64,000 nt of DNA, from positions 248,001-312,000 of the forward strand of contig JABWCD010000003.1 in assembly GCA_013359265.1 (NCBI GenBank), written 5' to 3'. This DNA is from Candidatus Hydrogenedentota bacterium (lineage in GTDB: Bacteria > Hydrogenedentota > Hydrogenedentia > Hydrogenedentales > SLHB01). Shown in pieces: positions 34,536 to 43,459 of the stretch (positions are counted from its first letter, which is position 1; the number at the start of each line of letters is the position of its first letter). Below the pieces are notes generated by a model that did no database searches, was not told the DNA's origin, and saw nothing but the letters and a program-made list of their open reading frames with translations. The position numbers and the translations under genes are program-made.

Positions 34536-36364
34536 AGATGCGTACGAACATCGTCCTGCTTGCAGTGTTGCTCGCATTGTGCGCGGGCTACTGGTTCATG
34601 GTGCGTAGCGGGGAAGAGCGCAAGGCCGCGGTGATCGAGGCCAAGAAGCTCTTTTCGTTTGCGCCCGCCGACGTAACGAGCATCACAATCCAGCGGGAAG
34701 CCGAGCGCGCAACCACCGGCGCGCGTGGCGAGGGCGGAGCGTGGCGCGTGACGGCCCCGCTCGAAGTACCGGCGAACGCGATGATCTGGGAACGCGTCGC
34801 GAAGAACATCGCCGAGTTGTCGAACCAGCGTCCCGTCGAGGACGAGCCGAAAGACCTCGCTGTATACAAGTTGAGCGAACCGCGCCTGAAAGTGACCGCC
34901 GAAATCAAGGGCGGCGAGAAGATTGGCGTGCGGTTCGGCGAGATGGACCCCACGCAAAAATTTCGGTACGCGCAACTCGGCGACGGCGCAGTGTTTCTCG
35001 TCAGCCCGGACCAGTTCTTCGAACTCGACCGGGACCTGACGTGGCTGCGTGACGTCGAACTGTTTAACGAAGGCGACGCGGGAATCACCTATGTCGAGTT
35101 CACCCCCATGCGCGTGAAGCCCGGAACGCAAGGCGAGAACGCGGAGGTGCAGACGGCGATCTCCGTCATTGCCGAGAAGGACGCCGCGGGAACGTGGTCG
35201 ATTGTTGCGCCGCACCCGGGCACGGCCGATCAGGCGATGCTCAGCCAACTCGCGACCGACCTGCAGTTCGCGCGCGGGCGCGATTACATCGACGCGCCGG
35301 AAAGCCTGAAGGACTACAAGCTCGATCCACCCATGGCGCGCGTGCGCGTGCGCAGCGGGCCTGCCGGCGAGATGCAAACGGCGCTCTTCGGCGGGTTCGA
35401 GCCGTCGAGCAAAGAAAACGCGGGCGTGTACGTGATGCAGGAGGGGCGTCCGTCGGTGTTTGTTGTCGATGCGCACATCGTGAACGGGTTCCCGCAATCG
35501 GGCCCGGACGCGTGGCGCGAGAAGCGGCTCATTACGAAACAGGGCAGCGATATTACATCGATCAAGTATCAGGCGGGCCCGCAGCAGTTCCTGCTTGTGA
35601 AAGAAGAGGAAGGCGGGTGGAAACTGAAGGAGCCGCAGGAAGAGGCGACGGACCAGGCCGCGGTATCTCGGTTCATCGGCGACATGCTCGAGATGAAAGG
35701 CAGCTCGACGTTCGCAGAGCGAAAGCCGGATTTCGGTTTCGACGTGCCGGCAATACGAATCGGGCTGACGTACAAAGACGTCGATACGCCCGCGGAGATT
35801 CTTGTCGGCGCGGCAATGCCGAACTCGGATCGGTATTACGTCACGCAGGATTCGGGCGTGGCGACTACGCTCGATAATCTTTCCGCGGAGAAGTTGGCGA
35901 AAGCGCCGAAGGACTTCATGGCGCGCGGGCTGATGTCGTTCAAGAAGAACGCGGTGCGCGAGATGCGATTGACCTTGGACGACGTGTCGTACGTGTTCGT
36001 GCGCGGCGAGCAGGCGTGGAAAATTCTCGAGCCCGCGGGCAAGGTCTGGGAAAGCCAGGACGATATGCAGGGCCTGATCGACGTGTTTTCGAACTTCAGC
36101 GCGGAATCCGTCGACGCCGCGGCAGCGCCGGAAGACCTGTCGGTGTTCGGGCTGGATAAGCCGACGCTTACGGTGTCGGCGACGGCCCAGGAGGAAGGTG
36201 CGAGCGAGCCGGCGACGATTGGGCCGGTATCGATCGGAAAACTGTGCCCGGACGACGACCACTTGCGGTACGCAATGGTTTCGGGACGCCCGCAGGTGTA
36301 CCGTGTGAAGCAATTGCCTGTGAGCGCAGTGCGGAGTGCACTGCGCGGGGTCGTGGGTCAGTAG
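34532..36364 (+). CDS. DUF4340 domain protein
   Basis: 610 residues from GTG 34532, which overlaps the previous stop (GTGA) and has GGAGG 8 nt upstream; an ATG at 34538 is also possible. One N-terminal TM (IVLLAVLLALCAGYWFMV) then repeated beta-rich DUF4340 units marked by DLAVYKLSEPRLKVTAEI, LKDYKLDPPMARVRV, FGFDVPAIRIGLTY and LSVFGLDKPTLTVSA. Four such units can be counted. It is the last gene of the Gld-type ABC operon and probably an anchored periplasmic component. Confidence 0.85.
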   Translation: MKMRTNIVLLAVLLALCAGYWFMVRSGEERKAAVIEAKKLFSFAPADVTSITIQREAERATTGARGEGGAWRVTAPLEVPANAMIWERVAKNIAELSNQRPVEDEPKDLAVYKLSEPRLKVTAEIKGGEKIGVRFGEMDPTQKFRYAQLGDGAVFLVSPDQFFELDRDLTWLRDVELFNEGDAGITYVEFTPMRVKPGTQGENAEVQTAISVIAEKDAAGTWSIVAPHPGTADQAMLSQLATDLQFARGRDYIDAPESLKDYKLDPPMARVRVRSGPAGEMQTALFGGFEPSSKENAGVYVMQEGRPSVFVVDAHIVNGFPQSGPDAWREKRLITKQGSDITSIKYQAGPQQFLLVKEEEGGWKLKEPQEEATDQAAVSRFIGDMLEMKGSSTFAERKPDFGFDVPAIRIGLTYKDVDTPAEILVGAAMPNSDRYYVTQDSGVATTLDNLSAEKLAKAPKDFMARGLMSFKKNAVREMRLTLDDVSYVFVRGEQAWKILEPAGKVWESQDDMQGLIDVFSNFSAESVDAAAAPEDLSVFGLDKPTLTVSATAQEEGASEPATIGPVSIGKLCPDDDHLRYAMVSGRPQVYRVKQLPVSAVRSALRGVVGQ

Positions 36365-36379
36365 CCGCGCAGTTTCTTG

Positions 36380-36415
36380 ATGGGAGCAATGGGAGATATG
36401 GGAGCAATGGGAATT
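36380..36415 (+). repeat. Tandem 9-mer ATGGGAGNN, four copies
   Basis: Four consecutive nonamers: ATGGGAGCA, ATGGGAGAT, ATGGGAGCA, ATGGGAATT. They lie between the DUF4340 stop and the MTA phosphorylase start. Each unit holds a GGGAG ribosome-site-like core, so it may affect translation of the downstream gene. Confidence 0.6.
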
Positions 36416-36431
36416 GTTTGGGTTACCGGGC

Positions 36432-37313
36432 ATGTCTAAACGCAAACCATTGCTGGGCGTCATCGGCGGGAGCGGAGTATACGACTTCGCCGAGCTCGAA
36501 GACCGCCATTGGGTGAAGGTCGAGTCGCCGTTCGGCGAGCCGTCGGACGAACTCTTGTTTGGCGTGTTCGAGGGCGAACAGCTTGTATTCTTACCGCGGC
36601 ACGGGCGCGGCCACCGCATCCCGCCATCGGAAATAAATTTCCGCGCAAACATCGACGCGCTCAAGCGTGCGGGCGTGACGCAGGTCCTTTCGATCAGCGC
36701 CGTGGGATCGCTGAGGGAGAACCTGCACCCCGGTGATTTCGTGATCGTCGACCAATTCATTGATCGCACCTTCGCGCGGAACAAGTCGTTTTTCGGCACG
36801 GGCATGGTCGCGCACGTATCGATGGCGCATCCTGTGTGCGGCCACCTCGGCGACTGTGTCGAGGACGCGGCGAAAGCATTGGCGGTGAAAGTCGAACGCG
36901 GCGGAACGTACATGGTCATGGAGGGTCCGCAGTTCTCGTCAATGGCGGAGTCGCACCTGTATCGTTCGTGGAACTGCGACGTGATCGGCATGACGAACAT
37001 GCCGGAGGCAAAGCTCGCGCGGGAAGCGGAGATGTGCTACGCAACCGTCGCCATGGTGACGGATTACGATTGCTGGCACCCGGACCACGATCATGTGACG
37101 GTCGATCAAATCGTCAAGATTCTGCACGCCAACGCGGACAACGCGCGAGACCTCATCAAGAAACTTATTCCGGTTCTGAAGCGTCCGGGGTGCGTTTGCA
37201 CGAAGGGGTGCCAGACGGCGCTCGAGTTTGCGCTTATCACCGCGCCGGATGCGCGCGATCCGCAAATACTGAAAAAGCTCGACGCCGTCGCGGGGCGCGT
37301 GATCGGGAAATGA
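36432..37313 (+). CDS. mtnP: S-methyl-5'-thioadenosine phosphorylase
   Basis: 293 residues. Phosphorylase family 2 with GVIGGSGVYDF, FLPRHGRGHRIPPSEINFRANI, SAVGSLRE, VMEGPQFSSMAES and VIGMTNMPEAKLAREAEM. It splits 5'-methylthioadenosine with phosphate to adenine and 5-methylthioribose-1-phosphate in methionine salvage. The MxNMPE motif favours MTA over inosine. ATG 36432 starts at MSKRK; a TTG at 36414 preceded by GGGA is the alternative. No other salvage genes are adjacent. Confidence 0.92.
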   Translation: MSKRKPLLGVIGGSGVYDFAELEDRHWVKVESPFGEPSDELLFGVFEGEQLVFLPRHGRGHRIPPSEINFRANIDALKRAGVTQVLSISAVGSLRENLHPGDFVIVDQFIDRTFARNKSFFGTGMVAHVSMAHPVCGHLGDCVEDAAKALAVKVERGGTYMVMEGPQFSSMAESHLYRSWNCDVIGMTNMPEAKLAREAEMCYATVAMVTDYDCWHPDHDHVTVDQIVKILHANADNARDLIKKLIPVLKRPGCVCTKGCQTALEFALITAPDARDPQILKKLDAVAGRVIGK

Positions 37314-37317
37314 ACGC

Positions 37318-37335
37318 GCGCCGTGTTCGCGGCGC
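37318..37335. terminator. Short GC hairpin between convergent mtnP and tolC
   Basis: GCGCCG (37318-37323), 6-nt loop, CGGCGC (37330-37335). It overlaps the last base of the tolC-like stop. No T-tract, so rho-independent function is uncertain. Confidence 0.35.
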
Positions 37336-38984
37336 TACTTCGTTGTTTCCGGCTCCGCAACCGGCTCTGGGGAATCTTCGCTCGAGACGCCGGCAGACTT
37401 GTTGTCGGGCTGGGTATCGGCAGAAGCTGCGGGTTTCTCTTCGTCCGCCGGCTTGGTATCCGTAGTGGATTCATGAGTTGTCGCAATTGAATCCGCCTCC
37501 GCATCGGCGACGGCCGCTTCCCACGGGCCGCCCATGACAACTTCAAGATCGGCGGCGGCAATCTGTACGTCGCGCGCGGCGCGGGCCTTCTCGAGATCGA
37601 AGTCGAGCAGCGTTTGCGCGCTCATCAACAGGTCGAGGAAGTCCGCGTTGATGTCGCCGCTCGAATAAGTCACCTGCACGGCCTCGTAGGTCTTCTCCGC
37701 CTGGGGAATGAGGCTTTCCTCGTAAAGTTTGAGGCGCCGCGCGCCGTCCTGGTAGGCGAAGAGCGCCATCTTCGCTTCCGCGTTCAGCATTTGAGTGCGC
37801 TTTTGTTTGTCGTGTTGGGAAGCGGCGTGCATGTGCCGCGCCTCTTCGATCGCCGCCTTGATGCGCTTGCGGTATATGGGAAGGTTGAACTCGAGTGTCA
37901 CGCCGACCTGGTCTTTCATCTTGATGTTGTCGAACGCGTTCTCGAGCATGACAAGATCGTTCAGGTTCATCGTGCCGCCAATCGACCGTTCGAAGGCTTC
38001 CGTGCGGAACGTGCGCACACCGTCGACTGCGCCGACGATACGCTCGACCGGCGTCGCGTTCGGGTCGGGAAGCGAGGGCAGCGCGACACGGGCGGGCATG
38101 GACAATTCGCGTGATGCCTCGACCGCGTCGAGAAACGGGCCGGGCCGGGACATATTGCGCACGTCCGTCATGTCCATATACTCGATGCCGAGTTTGGCGT
38201 CGGGGAACCGCTTCTTCCTGGCGAGTTCGATTTCGATTTCGCTGCTCTCAATCTTCAGGTCGGCTTCGTTCAGCGTCGGGTTCGCGACGCGCATGCGCGC
38301 CAGAATGATCGGCGCGGGCGGCGGAGGCGCCGGCAGGTCCGCCGCCTGCGGCCACGGAAGGTCTTCGCCGGGCTCGCGACCGATCATGGCGCACAGGCGC
38401 GCAGATAGGGCCGGGCGGTACTGGTTGTACTCGTCGTAGCGGTCTTGCAGTTTGGTTTGTTCGATCTGAACGCGCAGCAAATCCTCCTGCGGACTGATGC
38501 CCAGCGAATACCGCGAGCGCACGATGTCCTCGGTGAATTTCAATACCTCGACCTGCGCCTCGACGACGCGAACGCTTTCGGCGAGGTACGCGTAGTCGAA
38601 GTACGCCTTCTTCACCTCGCCGAACACCATGTTACGCGCGGTACAAAACCGTGCGAGCGCGGCGTCCGCTTCGACGGCGGCCTTCTCGCCGCGCTTGCGC
38701 AGCGTGCCGAACCACGGAAACATCTGCGACAGCATGGCGGAGTAGCGGCCCCATCCCGCGGGCGCTTGCAGAATGTAGGTGAACCCAAACATCGGATCGT
38801 CGAGCGACTTTGCTTGCGGGATACGCTCGAGCGCAGCCAGCCACTCTTCGTGGAGCGCGCGCAACTCCGGATGGTTCTCGCCCGCTTCGAGCAAGTACGC
38901 GCGAAGTTCCTCGTTGGGCGCGTAGAATTGCGCGGCCTCCGGCTCGGCGGCCGCGAGAATCAGGAACAGGCTAACGGCGATCAC
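37335..38984 (-). CDS. TolC-family outer-membrane efflux protein
   Basis: 549 residues from GTG 38984, overlapping the upstream small gene by GTGA. Signal peptide (IAVSLFLILAAAEPEAA) then long helical coiled-coil repeats (ENHPELRALHEEWLAAL, EVKKAYFDYAYLAESVRVVE, GISPQEDLLRVQIEQTKLQD, NLPIYRKRIKAAIEEARHM, YSSGDINADFLDLLMSAQ) in the two-repeat OEP order. The C-terminal ~60 residues are acidic and low-complexity. It should form the outer-membrane channel of a tripartite efflux system, but no RND pump or adaptor gene follows; the next gene is convergent mtnP. Confidence 0.85.
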   Translation of the reverse strand: MIAVSLFLILAAAEPEAAQFYAPNEELRAYLLEAGENHPELRALHEEWLAALERIPQAKSLDDPMFGFTYILQAPAGWGRYSAMLSQMFPWFGTLRKRGEKAAVEADAALARFCTARNMVFGEVKKAYFDYAYLAESVRVVEAQVEVLKFTEDIVRSRYSLGISPQEDLLRVQIEQTKLQDRYDEYNQYRPALSARLCAMIGREPGEDLPWPQAADLPAPPPPAPIILARMRVANPTLNEADLKIESSEIEIELARKKRFPDAKLGIEYMDMTDVRNMSRPGPFLDAVEASRELSMPARVALPSLPDPNATPVERIVGAVDGVRTFRTEAFERSIGGTMNLNDLVMLENAFDNIKMKDQVGVTLEFNLPIYRKRIKAAIEEARHMHAASQHDKQKRTQMLNAEAKMALFAYQDGARRLKLYEESLIPQAEKTYEAVQVTYSSGDINADFLDLLMSAQTLLDFDLEKARAARDVQIAAADLEVVMGGPWEAAVADAEADSIATTHESTTDTKPADEEKPAASADTQPDNKSAGVSSEDSPEPVAEPETTK

Positions 38985-39274
38985 GACTGGTCGTGCTCCT
39001 CTTGTGGCGCGCTTATCGCATCGTCCGCCGCGTGCGCGTATCGGCCGATCGGCCAGCGGAATCTCGCGGCCCGGGCCAAATAGTACGCGGCGGACACATT
39101 TGGCGCTGTAAGCGGCGCGATACGCGTTCCTCCCCACGACGATACCGCTCTCGGAATCATGATATCGGAATTGCGGCTGAAAGGCGCTAACGCCGGCGTC
39201 GCGAGCGTCGTGCCGTCGCCGGCGCACCCGTCCGCGGTGGGACCGTAACGAACTACTGGTGGTACGTAACGCAT
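38981..39274 (-). CDS. Small hypothetical protein coupled to tolC
   Basis: 97 residues from ATG 39274 with AGAGG 9 nt upstream. Polar, without TM segments. Features are MRYVPPVVRYGPTADG at the N-terminus and YYLARAARFRWPIGRYAH near the end. The stop overlaps the TolC start (GTGA), and it follows the Cys-rich gene by 111 nt. No family recognised. The overlap is the main evidence that it is a gene. Confidence 0.55.
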   Translation of the reverse strand: MRYVPPVVRYGPTADGCAGDGTTLATPALAPFSRNSDIMIPRAVSSWGGTRIAPLTAPNVSAAYYLARAARFRWPIGRYAHAADDAISAPQEEHDQS

Positions 39275-39385
39275 GACATTCGACCTCTGCGTTGCTGGAA
39301 CTGCGGCGCATGCAGTTCGGCCCTAAGGCAATTCGATTGAATCAAGAAGCGCACGGCGGTACGCGCGGCGCACGCCTCGTCGCGC

Positions 39386-39832
39386 TTAGCAGCGCAGGGC
39401 GCAGGTCTGTGGTGCGACAGGGGGGCTGGGGTACGCGCCCGCACCGGCAATGATCGGCGAGTGCACAGCGACTGAATTGCTGTGCGCAGCGAAACACGCC
39501 GGACCGTACTGCGCGGGGATTTGTTTGGACTTCGGCTCGTACGTTCGGTCATTGAGGTCACGCAACATCAACGCGATCTCGGGGTGGGCTCCGGTACACG
39601 CGCAGCCGCTTTCGCAGTTTGATGCGCTTTCCTGACCCGGTGCTTCGGCCGGCCCGCAGCAGCATGCCGCGTCCGACTTTTCGCAGCAGCTACCATCGCC
39701 GTAACAACACGAGGCGTTGGCGTCTTGCCCGGATCGCGCTGCGCACGCACACGCAGGCATGAGGACCGCGCCGAATGCCATCGCCGTCGCAACGGCGAAT
39801 GCAAACCATTTCTGCAATCTGCACTTGCGCAT
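39386..39832 (-). CDS. Secreted cysteine-rich metal-binding-like protein
   Basis: 148 residues. Signal peptide (WFAFAVATAMAFGAVLMPACA) followed by a dense Cys segment at about 40-80 (CCYGDGSCCEK, AACCCGP, CESGCACTG), about a dozen cysteines in 40 residues. The second half (KQIPAQYGPACFAAHSNSV) has few Cys. Such segments bind soft metals such as Cu, Ag or Hg. First gene of a minus-strand operon leading to TolC, so a role in metal sequestration or efflux is likely. ATG 39832. Confidence 0.7.
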   Translation of the reverse strand: MRKCRLQKWFAFAVATAMAFGAVLMPACACAARSGQDANASCCYGDGSCCEKSDAACCCGPAEAPGQESASNCESGCACTGAHPEIALMLRDLNDRTYEPKSKQIPAQYGPACFAAHSNSVAVHSPIIAGAGAYPSPPVAPQTCALRC

Positions 39833-39880
39833 AGTAAGGGGCAGAATATACGAAGTTTCCGCGTTAGTAAAGGCGGACCG

Positions 39881-40927
39881 TCAGAAGCGGGTCCGTCGCG
39901 CGCGCAATCGAATCCACGCCCCGGCAAACGCGACAACACCGGCGAGCAGCGCAAGCGCGATGACCGATGCCGCAGGCAAGACTGCTTCCGAGGGAACAAA
40001 CACGTCCACATAATTGGTCGCGCCGTGACCTTGCACGATGCCTCCCGCCGGCGCGAGGATGCCGCCCGTAATGGGCACGGCGGCGAGACCGTGCCGTGGC
40101 ACTGCCATTGCTGTGTTGTTTTCCCACGTATCGGTCTTAACGTCGTAGACTTCGTTCACGCTGTGGAGAACCGGGGTTTCGCCTCCCGCGACGAATATGC
40201 GGCGGCCGTCGTACGATCCCGCGAACATGGCCGCGCGCGCAGTAGGCATGCTCGCCTGTACGCGCCATCGATCGTTGCGGGGGTTGTAGCGTTCGTTCGC
40301 CGTGGTGGGCACGCCCGACGCGCGGCCGCCGATGACGTAGATGTGCGTGTTCAGCGCGACCGCGGTGAGATGTTCCCGCGGCGTGGGCATATCGGCGAGT
40401 TGTTCCCACTCGCCGGTTAACGGATCGAAGCGGTACGCCGACGCGAGCGCGACGCGGGCGGTGCTGATCCCGCCGAATACGTATATCTTGTCCTCGAAAC
40501 CCACTGCCCAACACGATGCGAGCGGAAGAGGGAGCGGCGTTGATTCGCGCCACATGTCCGGCCCGGGCGAGTACACGTAAACGGTATCGGTTGGCTCGCG
40601 AGCGGCATTGAAGCCGCCGACGCAGTATACCTCGCTGCGCGCAGCCGCACAGCCCGTGTGATCGCGGCCTTCCGGCAAGGGCGCGACGAAGTCCCATTGG
40701 TCGAGCGTCGTATCGTAGCGCTCGACCGTCGAGGTATTTACCGACGGCGGGCCGGAGATAATCCCGCCCACGACGTACACATTGGTCCCGACACGCGCCG
40801 CGCCGATCTCTTGCCGCGCCAGATTCATCGGCGCGACGGGCACCCAGGCGCCGGGGTCCACGCTTTTCGCGCCATCGGCACTGGCCGCAACGGCCCAGAT
40901 CAGGTGCGCCAACATGAATCTGTTCAC
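39881..40927 (-). CDS. Kelch-repeat beta-propeller protein with C-terminal membrane anchor
   Basis: 348 residues from GTG 40927, which has GAGG 5 nt upstream; ATG 40915 is the alternative. A signal peptide is followed by six Kelch repeats of about 47 residues (NVYVVGGI, EVYCVGGF, KIYVFGGI, HIYVIGGR, RIFVAGGE, GILAPAGGI) forming a beta-propeller. The C-terminus is a hydrophobic helix (LPAASVIALALLAGVVAFAG) then RLRARRTRF, an anchor-and-basic tail resembling exosortase/rhombosortase-type sorting signals but without a clear PEP motif. Probably surface-exposed and adhesive or regulatory. Confidence 0.8.
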   Translation of the reverse strand: MNRFMLAHLIWAVAASADGAKSVDPGAWVPVAPMNLARQEIGAARVGTNVYVVGGIISGPPSVNTSTVERYDTTLDQWDFVAPLPEGRDHTGCAAARSEVYCVGGFNAAREPTDTVYVYSPGPDMWRESTPLPLPLASCWAVGFEDKIYVFGGISTARVALASAYRFDPLTGEWEQLADMPTPREHLTAVALNTHIYVIGGRASGVPTTANERYNPRNDRWRVQASMPTARAAMFAGSYDGRRIFVAGGETPVLHSVNEVYDVKTDTWENNTAMAVPRHGLAAVPITGGILAPAGGIVQGHGATNYVDVFVPSEAVLPAASVIALALLAGVVAFAGAWIRLRARRTRF

Positions 40928-41113
40928 GAAAGCCTCGCCGAGTTCCGCGGCCACGTTTGTAAGTCTTCTGCGCAAGTGTACACGATGCCAATATGGCGTC
41001 CGGCCACCGGGCATAACATTCACCCGGCGTTGGTTATGCCTCGGTAACGCCCGATTTCATTGGCCTACCTTTTCGTATTAGGATTACGCTTTCTATCCTG
41101 AAGGGAGGCTGCG

Positions 41114-43453
41114 ATGATACCCATGTTGCTCGCATTGTTTGGCACGGCGCTGCAAACACCGAATGTGATTTGGGCCGACGCGTTCGAGGCGCGCGAGAGC
41201 GGGATTCTCCTCGGCGCGGCGCAGACGTACCAGGTGTGGGCGTGGGCCGAGCTGAAAGACGCCTCGGAGATCACGCTGGGCACCGTGACGCTTTCGCTCG
41301 CCGCCGACCCTGCGCAGAGCGGCTACCAATGGAAACGCGCCGGGACCGCAACTCTCCCGCAGGGGAAGATCGGCGTGGCACTTTCGAGCAATGTCGCCGC
41401 CATTGCGCTCACAACGCTCGATGCATTCGACCCTGCAAAAGCCGCCGCGGACATGCGTGTGAACGATCAGCCCAACGCCATCGGAGATGGGCGCGCATCC
41501 ATCGATCGCGATACAAACACGCTCTACACGATGACCGATTTCAGGTCGAAGGAGGATTGGGAGCGGTTTGCCGCGCCGTTGCGCGAAAAGTTCTTGATTT
41601 CCTGCGGTCTCATACCGCTGCCGGATCGCACGCCATTGAACGCGAAGATCGAAGACGTCGCAAAGCATCCGGATTATATCGTCGAGAAAGTCTCGTTCGA
41701 GGCCTATCCCGGTTTCCTCGTCACGGGTAACTTGTATCGGCCCGTGGGTAACGGCCCGTACCCCGGCGTGATTTGTCCGCACGGACATTGGGCAACCGGC
41801 CGCTTCGAGAATACGGAGACGTGCTCGGTGTCCGCACGTTGCATCACGTTTGCGCGCATGGGCATGGCCGCGTTCAGCTACGACATGGTCGGCTACAACG
41901 ACAGCCACCAGTTCCCGAAGGGGTGGGGGCATTCCGGCGGCAATGTGAGCGAAGAAACGCGGCGGCTCGAGGGGCTTTGGGGCATTCATCCCTTCGCGAT
42001 GCAATTGTGGTCCGCCGTGCGCGCACTCGATTTCATGGAATCGCTGCCGTACGTGAACAAAGAAAAGCTCGCGTGCACCGGCGCGTCCGGCGGCGGCACG
42101 CAGACGTTTGCGTTGTGTGCTATTGACGATCGCGTGAAGGTCTCCGCGCCCGTCAATATGATCTCGCATTCGATGCAGGGCGGTTGCCCCTGCGAGAACG
42201 CGCCCATCATCCGGTTCAACGCGTCAAACATGGAGGTCGGCAGCCTCATGGCGCCGCGACCGATGATGATGATCGCCGCGACCGGCGATTGGACGCGCGA
42301 TACGCCAACGGTCGAGTTTCCTGCGATCAAGAGTGTCTACGCGCTCTATGGCGCGGCGGACAACGTCGAAAGTATTCAGATCGACGCGGGCCACAATTAC
42401 AACAAGGACAGCCGCGAAGGAGTCTATCGTTTCTTCGGAAAGCACCTCCTCGGCGGCGACAACTGGGGGAACTTCACCGAACCTCCGTTTGAAATGGAGG
42501 CGGTCGACACGCTGAAGGTTTTCCCCGGCGAGGCTGCGCCGGAGGGATATCCGGCCTACGAGCAGATCGTCGCGCGGATCAAGGATTCGCGGCGCGCAAA
42601 GTGGGCCGCAACGCTTCCAAAGGACGCCGCAGGACTCGAAACGTTCCGGCGCGTTGCGCAACCCGCGCTCGTGAATGCGATGGGGCTGACATTGCCGAAC
42701 GTGGGCGAACTGAATGTGCGCCCGGTCGGCAAGGAAGAGCGCGGCGACTACACGCTCGTCCGCCTCCGTATCGGCGCGAATGCGCGCAAGGAGGCGCTGC
42801 CGGTTCTGCTGTATGTGCCCGCAAGCAAGGCCATGAAGGGCACCGTCGTGATCGCGCATGGCGCGGGCAAGGCCGCACTGGCCGATCTCGAAAACGGAGG
42901 TCCGGGCCCGCTCGTGAAGGCGTTGCTCGCCGATGGCCGCGCCGTGCTTGCGTTCGATGCGTTCCTCACCGGCGAACATCACGCGCCGGGCAAGCGCACC
43001 GACCGGCTCAAGAAGAGTTTTCCCGATACGTTCCTTCCCACCGACACGGCCTACTGCGTGCAGGACACGCTAACTGCGATTGCGTATGCGCGCGGCGGCG
43101 AGTATGCGCGTGGTCCTGTCGATCTGATCGGCATTGGCAACGGCGGTTTGTGGTGCGCGTTCGCGGCGGCCGTGGACAGCGAGGTGCGCGCAATTGTTGT
43201 GGATGCAAACCGCTTTGCTGCGGACGACGACGCGGCGTGGGCCGCGGGCCCGTACATTCCGAGCATTCGATCGCTTGGCGATATCGCGACGGCCTTGACG
43301 TTGGCGGCGCCGCGCGCGCTGGCGGTGTTCAACGCAACGGAGGCATGGCTCGCCGCGGCGCAGCCGTACGCAACGATCACCGGCAAGGCCGCGGATGCCG
43401 TGGTGGTCTCCGGCGAAACGACGCCGGAGTCCATCGTGGCCGCACTTCAATAA
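41114..43453 (+). CDS. Secreted alpha/beta hydrolase (acetyl-xylan-esterase/dienelactone-hydrolase-like)
   Basis: 779 residues. ATG 41114 follows GGGAGG. After a short signal region, an alpha/beta hydrolase of the AXE1/abhydrolase_7-like type covers about 170-500: PYPGVICPHGHWATGRF, nucleophile ASGGGTQ, and IQIDAGHNYN with the catalytic His. A second, degenerate alpha/beta hydrolase-like half (about 530-779) carries GTVVIAHGAGKAAL and DLIGIGNGGLWC but lacks the Ser, as the nucleophile position is Asn. Such double-hydrolase proteins are frequent in these phyla and are thought to deacylate glycans. Confidence 0.75.
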   Translation: MIPMLLALFGTALQTPNVIWADAFEARESGILLGAAQTYQVWAWAELKDASEITLGTVTLSLAADPAQSGYQWKRAGTATLPQGKIGVALSSNVAAIALTTLDAFDPAKAAADMRVNDQPNAIGDGRASIDRDTNTLYTMTDFRSKEDWERFAAPLREKFLISCGLIPLPDRTPLNAKIEDVAKHPDYIVEKVSFEAYPGFLVTGNLYRPVGNGPYPGVICPHGHWATGRFENTETCSVSARCITFARMGMAAFSYDMVGYNDSHQFPKGWGHSGGNVSEETRRLEGLWGIHPFAMQLWSAVRALDFMESLPYVNKEKLACTGASGGGTQTFALCAIDDRVKVSAPVNMISHSMQGGCPCENAPIIRFNASNMEVGSLMAPRPMMMIAATGDWTRDTPTVEFPAIKSVYALYGAADNVESIQIDAGHNYNKDSREGVYRFFGKHLLGGDNWGNFTEPPFEMEAVDTLKVFPGEAAPEGYPAYEQIVARIKDSRRAKWAATLPKDAAGLETFRRVAQPALVNAMGLTLPNVGELNVRPVGKEERGDYTLVRLRIGANARKEALPVLLYVPASKAMKGTVVIAHGAGKAALADLENGGPGPLVKALLADGRAVLAFDAFLTGEHHAPGKRTDRLKKSFPDTFLPTDTAYCVQDTLTAIAYARGGEYARGPVDLIGIGNGGLWCAFAAAVDSEVRAIVVDANRFAADDDAAWAAGPYIPSIRSLGDIATALTLAAPRALAVFNATEAWLAAAQPYATITGKAADAVVVSGETTPESIVAALQ

Positions 43454-43459
43454 GAGTTC

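Noticed and set aside
34526-37000. Long minus-strand open frame opposite the DUF4340 and mtnP genes
   Set aside because: Spans two real genes in the other direction; no family features.
41114-43453. Second catalytic alpha/beta hydrolase in the C-terminal half
   Set aside because: The nucleophile elbow reads GIGNGG, with Asn in place of Ser, so the second half is probably not catalytic.
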